From the NCBI GenBank assembly GCA_047967505.1, contig CM106540.1: a stretch of DNA of 64,000 bases. One strand, given 5' to 3'. The notes beneath the pieces are model-generated. The model did no database searches. It saw nothing but the letters and a program-made list of their open reading frames with translations, and was not told the origin of the DNA. This document shows positions 10,736 to 21,440 of the stretch, piece after piece; the first letter of the stretch is position 1, and each line of letters starts with the position of its first letter. Origin of the DNA: Dipteris shenzhenensis. Taxonomy: Eukaryota; Polypodiophyta; Polypodiopsida; Gleicheniales. The translations under genes and the position numbers were made by a program.

Positions 10736-11383
10736 AAAAAAAACTTGACGGATGGAGAAAAAACCGACAGAAATCCAAAGGGAGGAAGAGGTGGTCACCT
10801 GAACGCTCTCCAAGTCTTTCTCAATGTAACGGGATTATTGAGGACCAATGAACGGTGGGTGGATGGCTAGGTTATCGCTACAAGATGGGCTCGAAGTCAC
10901 TTACCATGTGAGGATGGGAGTAGGGTGGTGGTCGATGGAGAGGGAGGAGTGTCTTGTGTAGGGCTTGGAATGAAGAAGAGGATGGAGGCAAAATGTGAAA
11001 GATCAAGAATGAGGGGGTCGAGTGGGCTTTTATAGGAAATGAGTTTAGGTTTAGGGTTAAACCCTAAACTCTTCCCAAGCCATAACTTTTTATGGATAGC
11101 TCAATTTGCTCTTCTGCAAAAATGTGAAATGATCGAAATTGCAAGATCTACGCATTCATGTCCACTACCTAGCCTGATTGTTTATCAAGTGGCTTCTTTT
11201 TAAGAAATAAGTAAAATTTCTTAAGGTAGTAACCCAAGGTTGATGCCTGGGGTTGATATGTTTGGCTAGAAATGGAAAAAAAATTTACTCTCCTTGCCCT
11301 TGAGTGTTATGTTTGTGAAAGTTCAAGGTAGTTTGTTTTTTACACATACTTGCATATGTTTACTCGTTACTTGAGATGCTACT

Positions 11384-11402
11384 CTCCCCGGCAGTGGTGC
11401 CA
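11384..11402 (-). other. Retrotransposon primer-binding site (tRNA-Asp type)
   Basis: On the minus strand the 19 bases TGGCACCACTGCCGGGGAG lie two bases inside the LTR end. They match, with a few changes, the complement of the plant tRNA-Asp 3' end, the usual primer of Athila/Tat-type gypsy elements. The equivalent site on the plus strand is at 54276-54294. Confidence 0.75.
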
Positions 11403-11404
11403 AA

Positions 11405-11560
11405 TGTTGGCTCTTTCTACAACTTCCATAGGAAGAGCAAGGTTTTCTCAGTGTGCAAGTTTCCGAGGCTTTTTGTCACCTACAGATATATTGGGGTTGT
11501 CGTTTGTAGTATAGGTATAGCTTAGGACCTCGAGTCGTGTTCCGTTAAGAGACATAGATT
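11405..11560 (-). mobile_element. Gypsy LTR 3' end, truncated
   Basis: On the minus strand this reads '...cgaggtcctaagctatacc', then the conserved 'tatatctgtaggtgacaaaaa' region, 'gagaaaaccttgctcttcc' and finally GAAAGAGCCAACA. The CAACA end mirrors the TGTTG start of the family's LTRs. Only about 155 bases remain; sequence to the right is unrelated. Confidence 0.75.
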
Positions 11561-12025
11561 AATTGGCCAATGATCAAACCATACTCTGGTGTAGAATGGA
11601 ATATCCAAGGCACAATGGTTCGAGCACTTCAGCAACAAATAATGCGCGGCAACATTGATCACTTCCTTCGCCTAAGTGCTATATTCTGTAATACATTGGA
11701 ATTCATTCTGGAGGTCCCATGTTACCTCGATTCCCATTTGCCTCCACTCAGTTTCAATCCCATGAACGGGGCGATGCTCAAATTACAAGCCAACTCTAGC
11801 AAAAAGTGATCTTCTTAGAAGCACACCACATGTCTATGTTCGAGCAAATGGTGGATACAAGCTACCTAGAAACTTAGCAAAAATTGTATGGTGCCAAGGC
11901 TTTAAAGCAAGATTGACTGGTACGACACAAGTTCCATAGGCACTGGATTAAAGGCATGGCAACCCAGGTACATGCTCGCAATAAGCCATAACCCGAGGAC
12001 GGGTGATAAAATGGATCCGAGAGTG
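11561..12025 (+). other. Probable element interior fragment before an LTR
   Basis: It contains an 79-codon frame (11570-11809) and further broken coding-like sequence, then meets the LTR start at 12026. The position suggests the 3' interior of a gypsy relative, but I recognise no domain. Confidence 0.3.
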
Positions 12026-12162
12026 TGTTGACTCTGTGCCAAAATGGACTTAGGAGGTAGAACAGAATGTGTGTGTAGAGTAGTGGCAAAGCTCCGCTTG
12101 TACTTGCATAAGGCTAGAAATAATCCCTCTTAGAAATCCAACTTGCATGTTCTACATGCAAG
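12026..12162 (+). mobile_element. Gypsy LTR 5' end, truncated
   Basis: This begins TGTTGACTCTG and matches 4168-4310 closely through 'gcttgtacttgcataaggctag' and the first minisatellite unit, then stops abruptly where copia pol sequence begins. Confidence 0.8.
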
Positions 12163-12507
12163 TTTAGCATTGATGATGAGTTGGGTATTCCTTCTGTTGT
12201 TACACCTGGAGTAAGGAAGACCACGGATGTTTTGAGAGCACCTGGTAGTGAGCCTATTTTGCGCAGGTCTAGCAGAGTCAAGTATCCTCTGGATAGGCTA
12301 AAATATCATGGATTTACAGCGATTCACTATGCCTATATGGTCAAAGTGATACAAGAACCAGAACCCACTTCTTTTGAGCAAGCCATGGGAAAAGAAAAAT
12401 GGGAGAAAGCCATGGATGAAGAAATGGATGCCTTGGAAGCAAATGCTACATGGGAATTGGTGCCTTTGCCTAAAGACAAGAATGCAATTGGTTGCAAGTG
12501 GGTCTAG
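12163..12507 (+). pseudogene. Ty1/copia pol fragment (start of RT)
   Basis: An open frame continuing from the LTR breakpoint encodes the linker and N-terminal reverse transcriptase of a copia element: 'RRSSRVKYPLDRLKY', then the diagnostic W-x-x-AM-x-E-x-x-AL pattern (KWEKAMDEEMDALEANATWE), 'LVPLPKDKNAIGCKWV', and a stop. It is a scrap of about 115 codons with no catalytic residues, fused to an LTR piece on the left and to unrelated gypsy gag on the right. The junctions indicate nested insertion or template switching. Confidence 0.8.
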
Positions 12508-12519
12508 GAGTACGCAACA

Positions 12520-13990
12520 AGTTTTGACACAGTGGCAGGTGATAAACCAAATCTTTGGGCCTCCATGGCACCTAAGTCCACCTCAATCAGGCCCCAATGT
12601 CCCACAACATCAGCCACTTTTATGCCTGAGGGAATTGGTCTTTAATTTCATGGGAAGGTTTGGCCTATCTGACCTTAATCTGGTCTACCCCTTCGCAAGG
12701 CAAACCAGAGTGTCGGAGGAGCTGCAAGGCCCTCCTCCAACATATTCATCAATAAGTCCGCAAAATAACCCAATGCCCACCTCATCCGAGAATCCTATAA
12801 GGCCTCATGTCCAGTTCTATGAGTGAGAGACATCCTTCATTGAAACTTTTGAGCCTAGAATACCTAGCTTCTGGCCACCAAGTCTTGACATGCAAGGAAA
12901 TGAACAAACGGAATTGGAGGGAAATATGCTTCCACACACAGTATCCCCTTGCCCCTCTGTGTACTTAGGTTGGATGGGATCCCCAGAAGGAACTCCCTAT
13001 CCTATTGTTGCACCTATACGTCGATACCTAACGTGAATATCCCCATGCCTAGGCCCTCATCAGTGCAACCAGTATAGCCAAACCCGCCACATATGTTGTC
13101 TCTAGGTCCTAATAGGTCGGGACTAGCTAATGAAATGCCTACATGGCTTGCAACTTTGTACAACCCACCCCAAATGCCACCCAACTATGCCACCACACCA
13201 ACCCCACAAGTACCTCTGCCCGCACGACAAATTGTACTTATAGATGAGGCTATAAGGATCTTGGTGCAAGCACTAGGAAGGGGGTCCGTACTACCTACCT
13301 TTATGGGGAGGGATCCCAGTGCTTCAAGGAGCCAACCAGTCACCATCTGCAAGCTCATTACTAAATTTCTAGGAGAGGGAGTTCCGGTGTCCCATGTAGA
13401 GAGGTTCGAGCAAATTTGTGAGACCTTGGGTGACTTAGACAATGTCAATGCATTTGGGTTGAGCCTTGATGGTAAAGTAGGTCAATGGTATAGGGCCCTA
13501 AGAACTGAAGAGAAAATCAATTGGGAAAGGCTTAGAAAAGCATTCATAGTGGGGTTTGCCCCCACAGGTGCCAAATGGATCCCTATCAACCAATTGTATG
13601 AGGTTAAGGAGAAGGAACATGAGACCTTACGGGAATATATTGTGACAATTAAACACTTGAATTCTTGCTATGAGCCTCACGAGAGGATGAGAGATGCACC
13701 ATTATTGCCACACTTTCTCATTGGGTTAAGGGATGCGAAGTTGTATGATCATATGTCCACCCTGAGTCCCATGTCATTTGAGTTGTGCAGCAAGACTGCT
13801 GCTTAAAGACAACATGAAGGACAAGGCTCAAACAAAATTGCTGCAAGTAGCTCCCTCCGATGTGTTTCACGCAGGCAAAACCATTAACAGACATGAAGCC
13901 AAGGAGGTGACTCCACTTGCCAAGGGAATAAAAATATATGAGGTGGCCACGATACATGCCCTCATCCTCAGTCGTTTCAGCTCTTCAACT
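12520..13990 (+). pseudogene. gag: Second, unrelated Ty3/gypsy gag region
   Basis: The best piece is 13093-13806 (237 codons). It has the retrotransposon gag core: 'LDGKVGQWYRALRTEEKINW', then 'LRKAFIVGFAP', 'NQLYEVKEKEHETLREYI', and 'PHFLIGLRDAKLYDHM'. Upstream coding-like sequence (12520-13020) lies in another frame with stops. Downstream the frame shifts at about 13790 and runs on to about 13990 without a zinc knuckle. The sequence differs from the gag at 6745-8210, so a second gypsy lineage is represented. No pol or LTR for it is seen here. Confidence 0.7.
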
Positions 13991-16540
13991 TAGTTTGCAA
14001 CTCCTAGGTCTGGGTTGAACCCCTTGTCCAACTTGGAGGTTAGTTACAACATTGGCGCGCTTAGAATTATTCAGGCCACCATGGAGCCTCCCAAGCTAAT
14101 ATCAATCAAAATGGCACACAACACACAAGCACAGTTCCACTTCAAAGGGAGGGTAGCAAGAGTTAAGATCCTCAGACAAACACATAAGCTGAGGGGTACT
14201 AAGATTTGGATGTCTGAGGAGCTCACTCCGATCAAGCTCAAGCAACAAAAGAGTGGTAAGCATTGATTAGCTACTAAAAATCCAAACCCGAAGACCCTCA
14301 ATCCTAAACTAATGGTTCATTATAACCATATGGTTCTTTTTTTGGAAAGAATATAGCCACATGGTTCTTAGGGAGGATCCATTGTAGCAAATAAAGCCTT
14401 TGAAGGTCCATGAGCTTCATTTTTTTGCAATGGATCTTCCCTTATGACCACACAGCTATAGCAAAGTCGTGCTAGATATAGCATTGGAGACTACAAAACC
14501 ATTCTAGACATAACATCATCATTATGTGGTTCACATTATCATTGATAGTATATTGTTCATCATGCACTCCTATTGTGGCATTTATAGCACAAGTCAAATG
14601 TAAGCACATATCTTGTGCTTTAGGGATGTAGCATGTTGTTTAAGGTTTTTTACACTAATCATTGGTCCTTATAAAAGCTAACATAAATGCAATGTGTTAT
14701 TGACTACCTACCCATTTGGGGGATCACTTAGAAGCTATTCACTATTATTGCACTGTGATCGTAATTGATTTTGTGTTTCACATCATGCATTTTCAAAATG
14801 TGTAAATAGCAAAAATCGTTTGTGCGAGCATATTAGCATGCTTGATAAAGTCTTGAGATGCATTCGGGCATATATCATCTCACTAGGCTACGCAAGTGTC
14901 ATTTTACATGGGCATAACCATGTGTAAATGCTTATTAAGCTTCAAATGATCAAAGAATCTCTCCTGTATGATCAAAGAACCATGTGGTCGATATACTTCA
15001 TACAATCGATTTTTGACAACTAAATACTTCTTGATAGTTTGTGGAGATCCCTTGTATCACAATAATACCACTAGTGATGAACTTAGAGCTAATATCAATC
15101 AACCATAAAAGTCATGTCCAAGGCTCACATGCCTCTTGGCATGAGCAAATATGCTAGCTTTTTAGCATTTAAACTTACATTAGCAAATTCAAAACTTTAT
15201 TTAAAATGAGCTATTTTCAAATTATCTGAATCAAGCTCCAAACATAGATACTACTCTTTTGAATATGTGGTCCAAGGCCACAAACTTGACCGTAGACAAT
15301 TTCAACAATACTAAGCTTCCACAATTGCACATACATTTTTTTTAAATATGTTGCGAAGGCCACAAACCTAAAAAGTAGTGCACAATTTCAACAATGCTGA
15401 GCTTCCACAATTGCACAACGTCACAACAACATTGTTGTACATCTTTTTTGGATACGTAGTGAAGGCCACAAACTTAAAGTAGTGCACAATTTCAACAACG
15501 CTAAGCTTCCACAATTGCACAACGTCCCAACAACATTGTTGAAGAGCCATTTCAATAGGCAAATTTAATTGATTCCACTTCAAAAAGCCCATAGATACTG
15601 TCGCCTCTTCAAACTTTTACAAATACAACTACAAACATGCAGGACGTTTGATATACTATTCAAAGCTCGTTGACACATTTCACAATTTCAGAAAAACCAA
15701 GGCAATCTTGAACAAAATTCCAGAAAAACAGATAAAGCATAGTCCATAGTATCTCAAAGTCCCAACATCAAAGCTAGTTGACACATTTCGCCAATGTCAA
15801 GCTTCCGAGTTGCACAAATACCAACCACCATAGACTCTAGCCTCTCTAAGCATCTACAACAGGGAATTTATAGAAAGCAACTGAGTACATTCCCTACAAG
15901 CTGGACAGATTTTTTTAAATTTTTAAAATATATGAGATAATTAAGAGTAAATGATAATTTTTAAAAAAGTAAAAATAACTTTGCACAGAGCTGCACTCAT
16001 GTTCATCGGTGACCCAGGATAAGTTCCAGTCGCCACATGAGCAACATGCACTTTTTGCTAACATAATCTCAGTCATTGCTTAATCAGAAGATATGCTCAT
16101 CACTTCAATTAGAACTGAATACATAGATCATTCTCTTCCCCCATAGTCCATAGTTTCCTAGTCCAACATTGCTATGATACCATAATGGTAAATGCAGAGA
16201 TCTCATCAACCAATCAATGGTCCTTTCTTTTAGCACCACTCCATGCCTATCTTACTTGCTTTGACCCGAAAGGAAAAGATAGGCCATCTATTTCCTCTGC
16301 AAACACCTTTTTGCCCTCATTAACCCTTGCTTCACAAATTTCAAGAAAGAGAACAGTAAGTTGCTCTCAATTGAATGTGGCAACGTACCAGCACCAAATC
16401 CAAAAGGACAATCCTCTCTCCGGTGAATTTTGCAAACCATGCGCGATGTCACTCCTCCCTCACACTCACACTCAACACGCTCACCATTATCTTCAACTCA
16501 TTGAATTGAACTCAAGGTGCCAAAATACTGTAGATTAAAA
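13991..16540. other. Gene-poor stretch
   Basis: A short frame at 14015-14266 ends in a phrase reminiscent of mobile-element ORFs (RGTKIWMSEELTPIKLK) but carries no domain I can name. The rest to 16540 is AT-rich with a local threefold repeat at 15258-15544. The 117-codon frame at 16185-16538 has no recognisable feature and lies in the 3' flank of the KH gene. Confidence 0.45.
15258..15544. repeat. Three tandem units of about 100 bp
   Basis: Units starting near 15258, 15340 and 15445 each contain 'gaaggccacaaac' (ccaaggccacaaac in the first), 'caatttcaacaa' and 'ctaagcttccacaattgcac' (gctgagcttcc in the second). Units two and three also share 'aacaacattgttg', a small palindrome. Confidence 0.8.
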
Positions 16541-16752
16541 GCTCTTACCTCCAATGCTAGTATCATCACTGCAACCTGTTTTCCAAAAGATCCAGTGGTA
16601 TCTAAATAAGGGGACAGAAGTGGGATATCAGCCACACACACATATATTAACCTCTGGTTAACACATGAAACTTGAACTAATCAGTACCACAACAGCACGG
16701 AATCTCGAAATGTCCCTAGAATGTGAAGATTGATTGATAGATTGATTGATTG

Positions 16753-16756
<4 letters not shown>

Positions 16757-16797
<41 letters not shown>
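16757..16797. repeat. (AG)n microsatellite
   Basis: About 20 AG units follow a short run of 'attgattg' repeats, 130 bases downstream of the KH gene stop codon. Confidence 0.95.
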
Positions 16798-16799
<2 letters not shown>

Positions 16800-16924
16800 C
16801 CTTCATGATTAAGAAACAGCTAAAACAGTCAAAAAGTTAACAGACTACATCCTTAACATGTGCTGAGGCACAAAAAAAACCAAAACCAAAAGGGCAAACT
16901 AGTAGGTCCCTTAACAACAGCTAA

Positions 16925-19024
16925 TTATCTTTGTCTGCGTTTTGCAGCCCTCCCAGAGGGGCCCTGCAGCTCAGCTCCACCTGAGCCTACCCCATAGCTG
17001 TCATAATCCAATCCATATGAGGGTACATTTGTCAATGAGTACATTCTCCCAGGTGAGCCTGGCTCATGGCTGCCTCCATAGCTCGATAATATACCACTCC
17101 CAGAGTAAGTCATTCCAGACAAAGGAAGCATAGGTCCACCTGCTCCACCAGCATCACGGCCCTTAAACAGATTGTTGCGGAGTCTGTTCAGAACTTGGCT
17201 TAGAGCATCTTGGACCACATTCTGGTCCCCCATTACCTGTACCACAAACATTAGATCATTACTAACCGAAATTCAAAGTCGTTGACATGCTGGCATAGGT
17301 CAAATTATGGTGCAAAAATTTTACCTGCACAAGTTCATCATTCTCGCCTGCACATTTAGGTAGTTCTTCCTTAGGTGGTATGCGTATGTTAGCCCTCGTA
17401 ATCTTCCTCATCTCACTTATGATGTTACCACCCTTGCCCAACAAGCAACCAATCTGGTTAGATGGCACAAGCAACCGGGCAATGAAAGATCTGTTGTCTT
17501 TGTCCTTTTCAATCTGCAAATCTACAAGACGCCGATGCACTTGTAGAGCTGCTTCAATACCAGGTGAAGCAAAGCTATCCAAGAACTGAGCATGTCTCCA
17601 AGAAAAGCAAACGTCAGTGACTCCACATCAACAAGATCCAACCAAAAAAAAAACTGGTGATAACACAGCTGTCCTGCTACGCAGAAGAGTGGATGGATGG
17701 GAATTGAAAGGCATTTACAATCAAAAACCAGCTTGCAATACAATTCTCACCTCAGTTGAAGTTATCTGGATCACACGCTCATCAGAATCAGTAGCTGGGT
17801 CACCTACTTTGATCTTTGCACCAGTTTCTTCCCGCATCTTGCGTATCACATTCCCACCTTTCCCAATTATGCTACCAATCCTCTCGTTGGGACACAGCAT
17901 CCTAATAAGAAACTCATCTTCGGGGGGGCCTTCAGTTCGAGCAGGATTTGTACCCATGGTACCAACAGAAGGTGGCACAGCCCCGGAACCCAAAGACCAC
18001 GCACCACCAATACCAGTTCCTGGGTAGCCCCCACCAAGACCTGAAAGGGAATGACCAAGGCCAACCATAGGACCTCCAACAGAGGTTGGAGCAAGCATCG
18101 AGCCGCCTTGAGGCAAGAAGCTACCAGAAGAATAGAGACCTCCACCAGTGGGTAATGAAGACAAGTTACCAGGGCCTTGGGACATGAGAGATCCTCCCTG
18201 GGTGCGTTCGCGGGGAGGATTTTCATGCAACCGGGAAGATATAGCTTTCAAAGCCTTCCTGACTAGAGCAGGATCACCAGATATCTGCAACCCAACAACA
18301 AGAAATGATCATCATTATGGTAAATCACGGCACCAATCTTGATAGGGGGACATGAGAAGCCTTGCAAAAACGTTGCACCAAACTGCTCACAACAACGCAT
18401 GCTTTCTTGACAGACGATTAAACAGAAGTTTCAGGATATCACCTGCACTAACTCGTCTGAGCTGGAGGCACAAACTGGAAGTTGCTCTTTCGGCATAATT
18501 CTGATTTGGGCACCGATCTCTTTCCTCATTTGCTCAATAATCTTGCCTCCCTTGCCTATCAAGCAGCCAATCTGGTTACTGGGTACCAGAAGCCTCGCAG
18601 TGACAGGGTGCGGGGGTTCATCCTCATCCTCGTCAGAGGCACCTCCCTCACCATCAACAATTCGAGAATGAACTCTGAACAAAGCTTCCTGAGCAGCGCA
18701 GACGCCCTGCTTTTCCGAATCTCTGGAAGAGCAGATATATATCACTCGCTCATCAGAGCCGGATACAGGATCCTCAACCTTGATTTTAGACCTACACTCT
18801 AGCCTCAGAGCTTTAATAATAGAGCCCCCCCTCCCGATGACACTGCCAATCTTTGTCCCTGGGCATAAGATGCGATATTCGGTGTCATTAGAAGCGGGCG
18901 CTAGCTGGGTGGTCTGTTCATCGTTCAAGCTCGTTCTCTTTTTCTGTCTGCCGTTCCGTTCAGGTACATCGTCCTCGAAATAGGAATAAGGGCGCTTGCC
19001 AACGGATTCGTAATAACCGTCCAT
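16925..19024 (-). CDS. Four-KH-domain RNA-binding protein (plant HEN4/RCF3-like)
   Basis: Four coding exons read on the minus strand: 19024-18443, 18284-17751, 17585-17325 and 17236-16925, all joined in phase 0 with GT-AG introns, giving about 562 residues. KH domains lie near residues 48-120 (GRGG loop at 64-67), 141-215 (GKGG 157-160), 318-395 (GKGG 335-338) and 405-480 (GKGG 422-425). All four keep the I-G-x-x-I/L-G-(K/R)-G-G signature that grips single-stranded RNA. A Gly/Ser-rich linker (about 220-315) separates the two KH pairs, and the tail ends in the basic AAKRRQR. Plant relatives act in the nucleus in RNA processing and stress or flowering control. I chose the ATG at 19024 because a good acceptor (ctttcag) at 19101 leaves it as the first ATG of the exon; two upstream in-frame ATGs (19126 and 19156) fall in the predicted intron. 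No break is seen, so this is the most credible host gene in the window. Confidence 0.9.
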
Positions 19025-19100
19025 GTTGAGTGCGGCTGCTCCGCACGAACCAAGGGGTTGACGGAAAGGATGGCGAGTTTTAAATTTAGCTCCTTGTGAC

Positions 19101-19732
19101 CTGAAAGATGACAATAAAGAGGACATGGCGGGTTGGTTGAACAGGCAAACAGGCAAAGCCTAAGTGTCATAACATATGAGCAAGCTCTCAAGAGGCAGGA
19201 AAAAAGAACGGCCGGTGTGATAGGTGAGCCGTTGCTTCTGCTCCCAAAGGAGCAGCAAATCATAAGAGATTCCATAACTAGAGAAACCAAGATCTTCCTA
19301 GGTGAAAATATCCGTTGCAAATACTGTCGCGATCTAGGCTAACTCTAGAATTGAAACGCTAGTAAGGAAAAGACTTGCAGAAATCAGGTTAGGGCGAGAG
19401 GCAAAGCAAAAGATTTTCGTTAACGTTCTAAGCTTGTTTGGCAAACAGAACAAACAGGGAAGGCATTCAGGTTAAACTAGAAATAGGGAAGGGAGAGCTT
19501 CCTGGGAGAGTTTTGATGGCTGGAGAGCTTGGAAAGGCCGATCAAGACGCAAGATCCGGCTGTTCTTGTCAAGATGTTACAGAAGGAAGCAGTAAAGGAG
19601 GGCTAATCCGGGGAGTAGAAGCTCCACGACGTTCCGGAAAGCAAAGAGATGAAGAAGAAACGATAAATCGGCAGGGGCGGGGCAGATTTCCATCAAAGAA
19701 AGACAGAAATAGGCTGAGGAAGACGAGCCTAC
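19101..19732 (-). other. Predicted 5'UTR intron of the KH gene
   Basis: On the minus strand a donor GAG|GTAGGC at 19733/19732 and an acceptor 'tcatctttcag' ending at 19101 bracket 632 bases. The following exon starts 77 bases before the chosen ATG. Leader introns of this kind are common in plant regulatory genes. This is an inference from splice motifs only. Confidence 0.5.
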
Positions 19733-19733
19733 C

Positions 19734-19922
19734 TCAAGGGCACCAAAGCTGCGGGAAGCAAGGGGTGGAAGGGGAGAAGTGGAAGTGGGAATGGAAGGGA
19801 CAGGGTGGGGCTGCTTCTTCTTCTTCTTCTTCTTCTTCTTGAAGCTCTACTGCTATGGCTATGGCTTTGGCTGTGGCTGTGGCTATGGCGGCAGACAGGG
19901 CACCGGCAGAAGTTAAAGCCAA
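19734..19922 (-). CDS. Possible upstream ORF in the KH gene leader
   Basis: A 62-codon frame starts with ATG at 19922 on the minus strand, encodes an Ala-rich then poly-Glu stretch (from an AAG/GAA microsatellite at 19816-19840), and stops with TGA at 19736-19734, one base before the proposed splice donor. If transcribed, it would lie wholly in the 5'UTR upstream of the KH start. The peptide has no recognisable domain. It may be a translational control element or simply leader sequence. Confidence 0.3.
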   Translation of the reverse strand: MALTSAGALSAAIATATAKAIAIAVELQEEEEEEEEAAPPCPFHSHFHFSPSTPCFPQLWCP

Positions 19923-19971
19923 GAAAAGTTTCAGGACCGGCTAGTCAATTATGGCAATAACTTACTCCTTG

Positions 19972-20036
19972 TAAAACCCTAAACTCTTCTAAGGCTTTCC
20001 TCGGTTGAAATAACCCTTTCTAAAACCCTAAACTCT
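19972..20036. promoter_or_regulatory. Two identical telo-box motifs upstream of the KH gene
   Basis: The 15-mer AAAACCCTAAACTCT occurs at 19972-19986 and again, without a mismatch, at 20022-20036. AAACCCTAA is the plant telo-box, a known promoter element of genes expressed in dividing cells and of the translation machinery, and a target of telomere-repeat-binding factors. The pair lies about 50-110 bases upstream of the proposed leader exon of the KH gene, where a promoter is expected. Confidence 0.55.
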
Positions 20037-20059
20037 AGAGCATCAAATAGGGCCCCCCA

Positions 20060-20938
20060 ACCAGGGAATACGCCTCTATTAATTTATTCCTTTCTGTGGA
20101 GGGGGAAGGCGTGGGCTCGATTAAACGTTTACTAATAAATCAAGTAGCGAATTGTGAATTTGCCATGTGTCTATACTACTGCGCAGAAATGTCCACCATC
20201 TTCCAGATTCTTCGGCCAACCGCCTCTCACGAGTATATGAGGGGAGCGGGGGAGGGAGGGGGGCAAAGAGGGGGAGGGAGAGGGAGAGAGGGAGGGGAGT
20301 GGGAGGGAGGGGTAGGGGTGAGAGAGAGGAGGAGCGTAGCTTGAGAGGAGTGAGCGCAAGGGGGCTGAAGGAGAGAGAGGGAGAATTGAGAGAGAAGGGG
20401 GGCTGTGAGAGAGGTAAGGGAGGATTGAGAGAGAAGGGGGCTGTGAGAGAGGTAAGGGAGGAGGCTAAGAGGGGGAGGGAGCTGGAGGAGGGAAGTAGGA
20501 GGAAGGACGCAGCAGTAATCGTCGACACGGAGGAGAAGGGAGACGAAATTAATCAATTAAGGATAGGCTAATTGCGACATAAGGAGGGGCGACGATAATT
20601 CATTAATTGAGTTTTGGCAGAGATGCGATATTGAAAAATAGGCATTAGTCTTAGCACGTCCGCACTCAGGGCAAATTAACCTAAGCTTGAAATTGAATTG
20701 CACATAGGTGTCTCCAAAAGCTTCCTGCTGCCCGAGAGACTATATAGAGGGGAGGCAGGGGATGTAGAGCGAGAGAGACCGGAGGAAGGGAGAGAGGGAA
20801 CTCGACGCTGAGAGATAGAGGGAGAGGGGAAGGACGCTGAGAGATAGAACGAGAGGGGAGGGAAGCTGAGAGATAGAAGCGAGGCTGAGCGGTTGAGGAG
20901 AAGAGGCTAAAGGGAAGTGGGGTTGAGGAGAAGGACAG

Positions 20939-20982
<44 letters not shown>

Positions 20983-21440
20983 TAGTCCACCTCCGATCCA
21001 TATATCTGCGTAGGATAGGATGTTTGGCTCTTCGGATTCATCCCCCTCAGGGAGCACCAACTCATGATACTCCGCTCTTTTCGAGACATTCTCCATCTCC
21101 CCTTGCATGATCCTCGCATGTGCTACCAAGATCTATGCAAGGACGTTTCAACCCCCCCTCCCTCTTCTCCATGCATGTGCCACGTAACCAACATGCACCG
21201 ACCACTACCACTCCACTCTCTCAAAGTTCCTCAAGTCCACAAACACCCAATGTTGATGCATTGTTATACTCGTGTTCTATGAATACCAATATATGGTTTA
21301 GATTTAGAACCTCTTCGAGGGATTTTTTGTATTTCGTTCTGCAATAGTAAAAAAAACTGGAAGGTTGATTACCAAAAACATGAAAGTACTAGAGTTATTT
21401 CTTGATTTATTATAAACTCCTTTTTGTTAACTTGTGGAAT
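20060..21440. other. Purine-rich intergenic stretch
   Basis: Positions 20230-20510 and 20740-20980 are dominated by 'gagagagagggag' sequence on the plus strand, with a near-duplicate phrase 'gggggctgtgagagaggtaaggga' at about 20397 and 20436 and an (AG)n run at 20945-20979. The open frames across these blocks have biased composition and no domain. No gene is supported. Confidence 0.55.

Larger units (their letters stand above)
8211..11383 (-). mobile_element. Gypsy element untranslated leader, minus orientation
   Basis: This lies between the primer-binding site (11384-11402) and gag (8210). It matches, in opposite orientation, the leader at 54295-54920: both share the phrases for 'aagaagccacttg', 'gttatggcccgagaagagtttaggg' (11050-11095 in reverse), 'cctataaaaacccact' and 'tcaccctcaacaatcc'. 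Inside it are TTAGG-like repeats (8770-9055) and a long purine tract (9062-10735). Leaders of this length are known in Athila/Tat gypsy elements. No protein is encoded; the long open frames are by-products of the purine tract. Confidence 0.7.

Noticed and set aside
9061-10870. Open frames of 322-469 codons on both strands
   Set aside because: They are translations of a homopurine/homopyrimidine repeat tract; the residue composition is limited to what GGA/GGT/GAG or CCT/CTC codons give, and all frames on both strands are open alike.
19024-19156. N-terminal extension of the KH protein from ATG 19156
   Set aside because: A strong acceptor at 19101 places the upstream ATGs in an intron, and the extension has no similarity to the KH family.
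19438-19842. 134-codon plus-strand frame upstream of the KH gene
   Set aside because: It is antisense to the inferred leader and leader intron, ends in a poly-Ser microsatellite translation, and has no domain.
20121-20571. Frames of about 110-135 codons in the GA-rich stretch
   Set aside because: Low-complexity composition; open in several frames on both strands.
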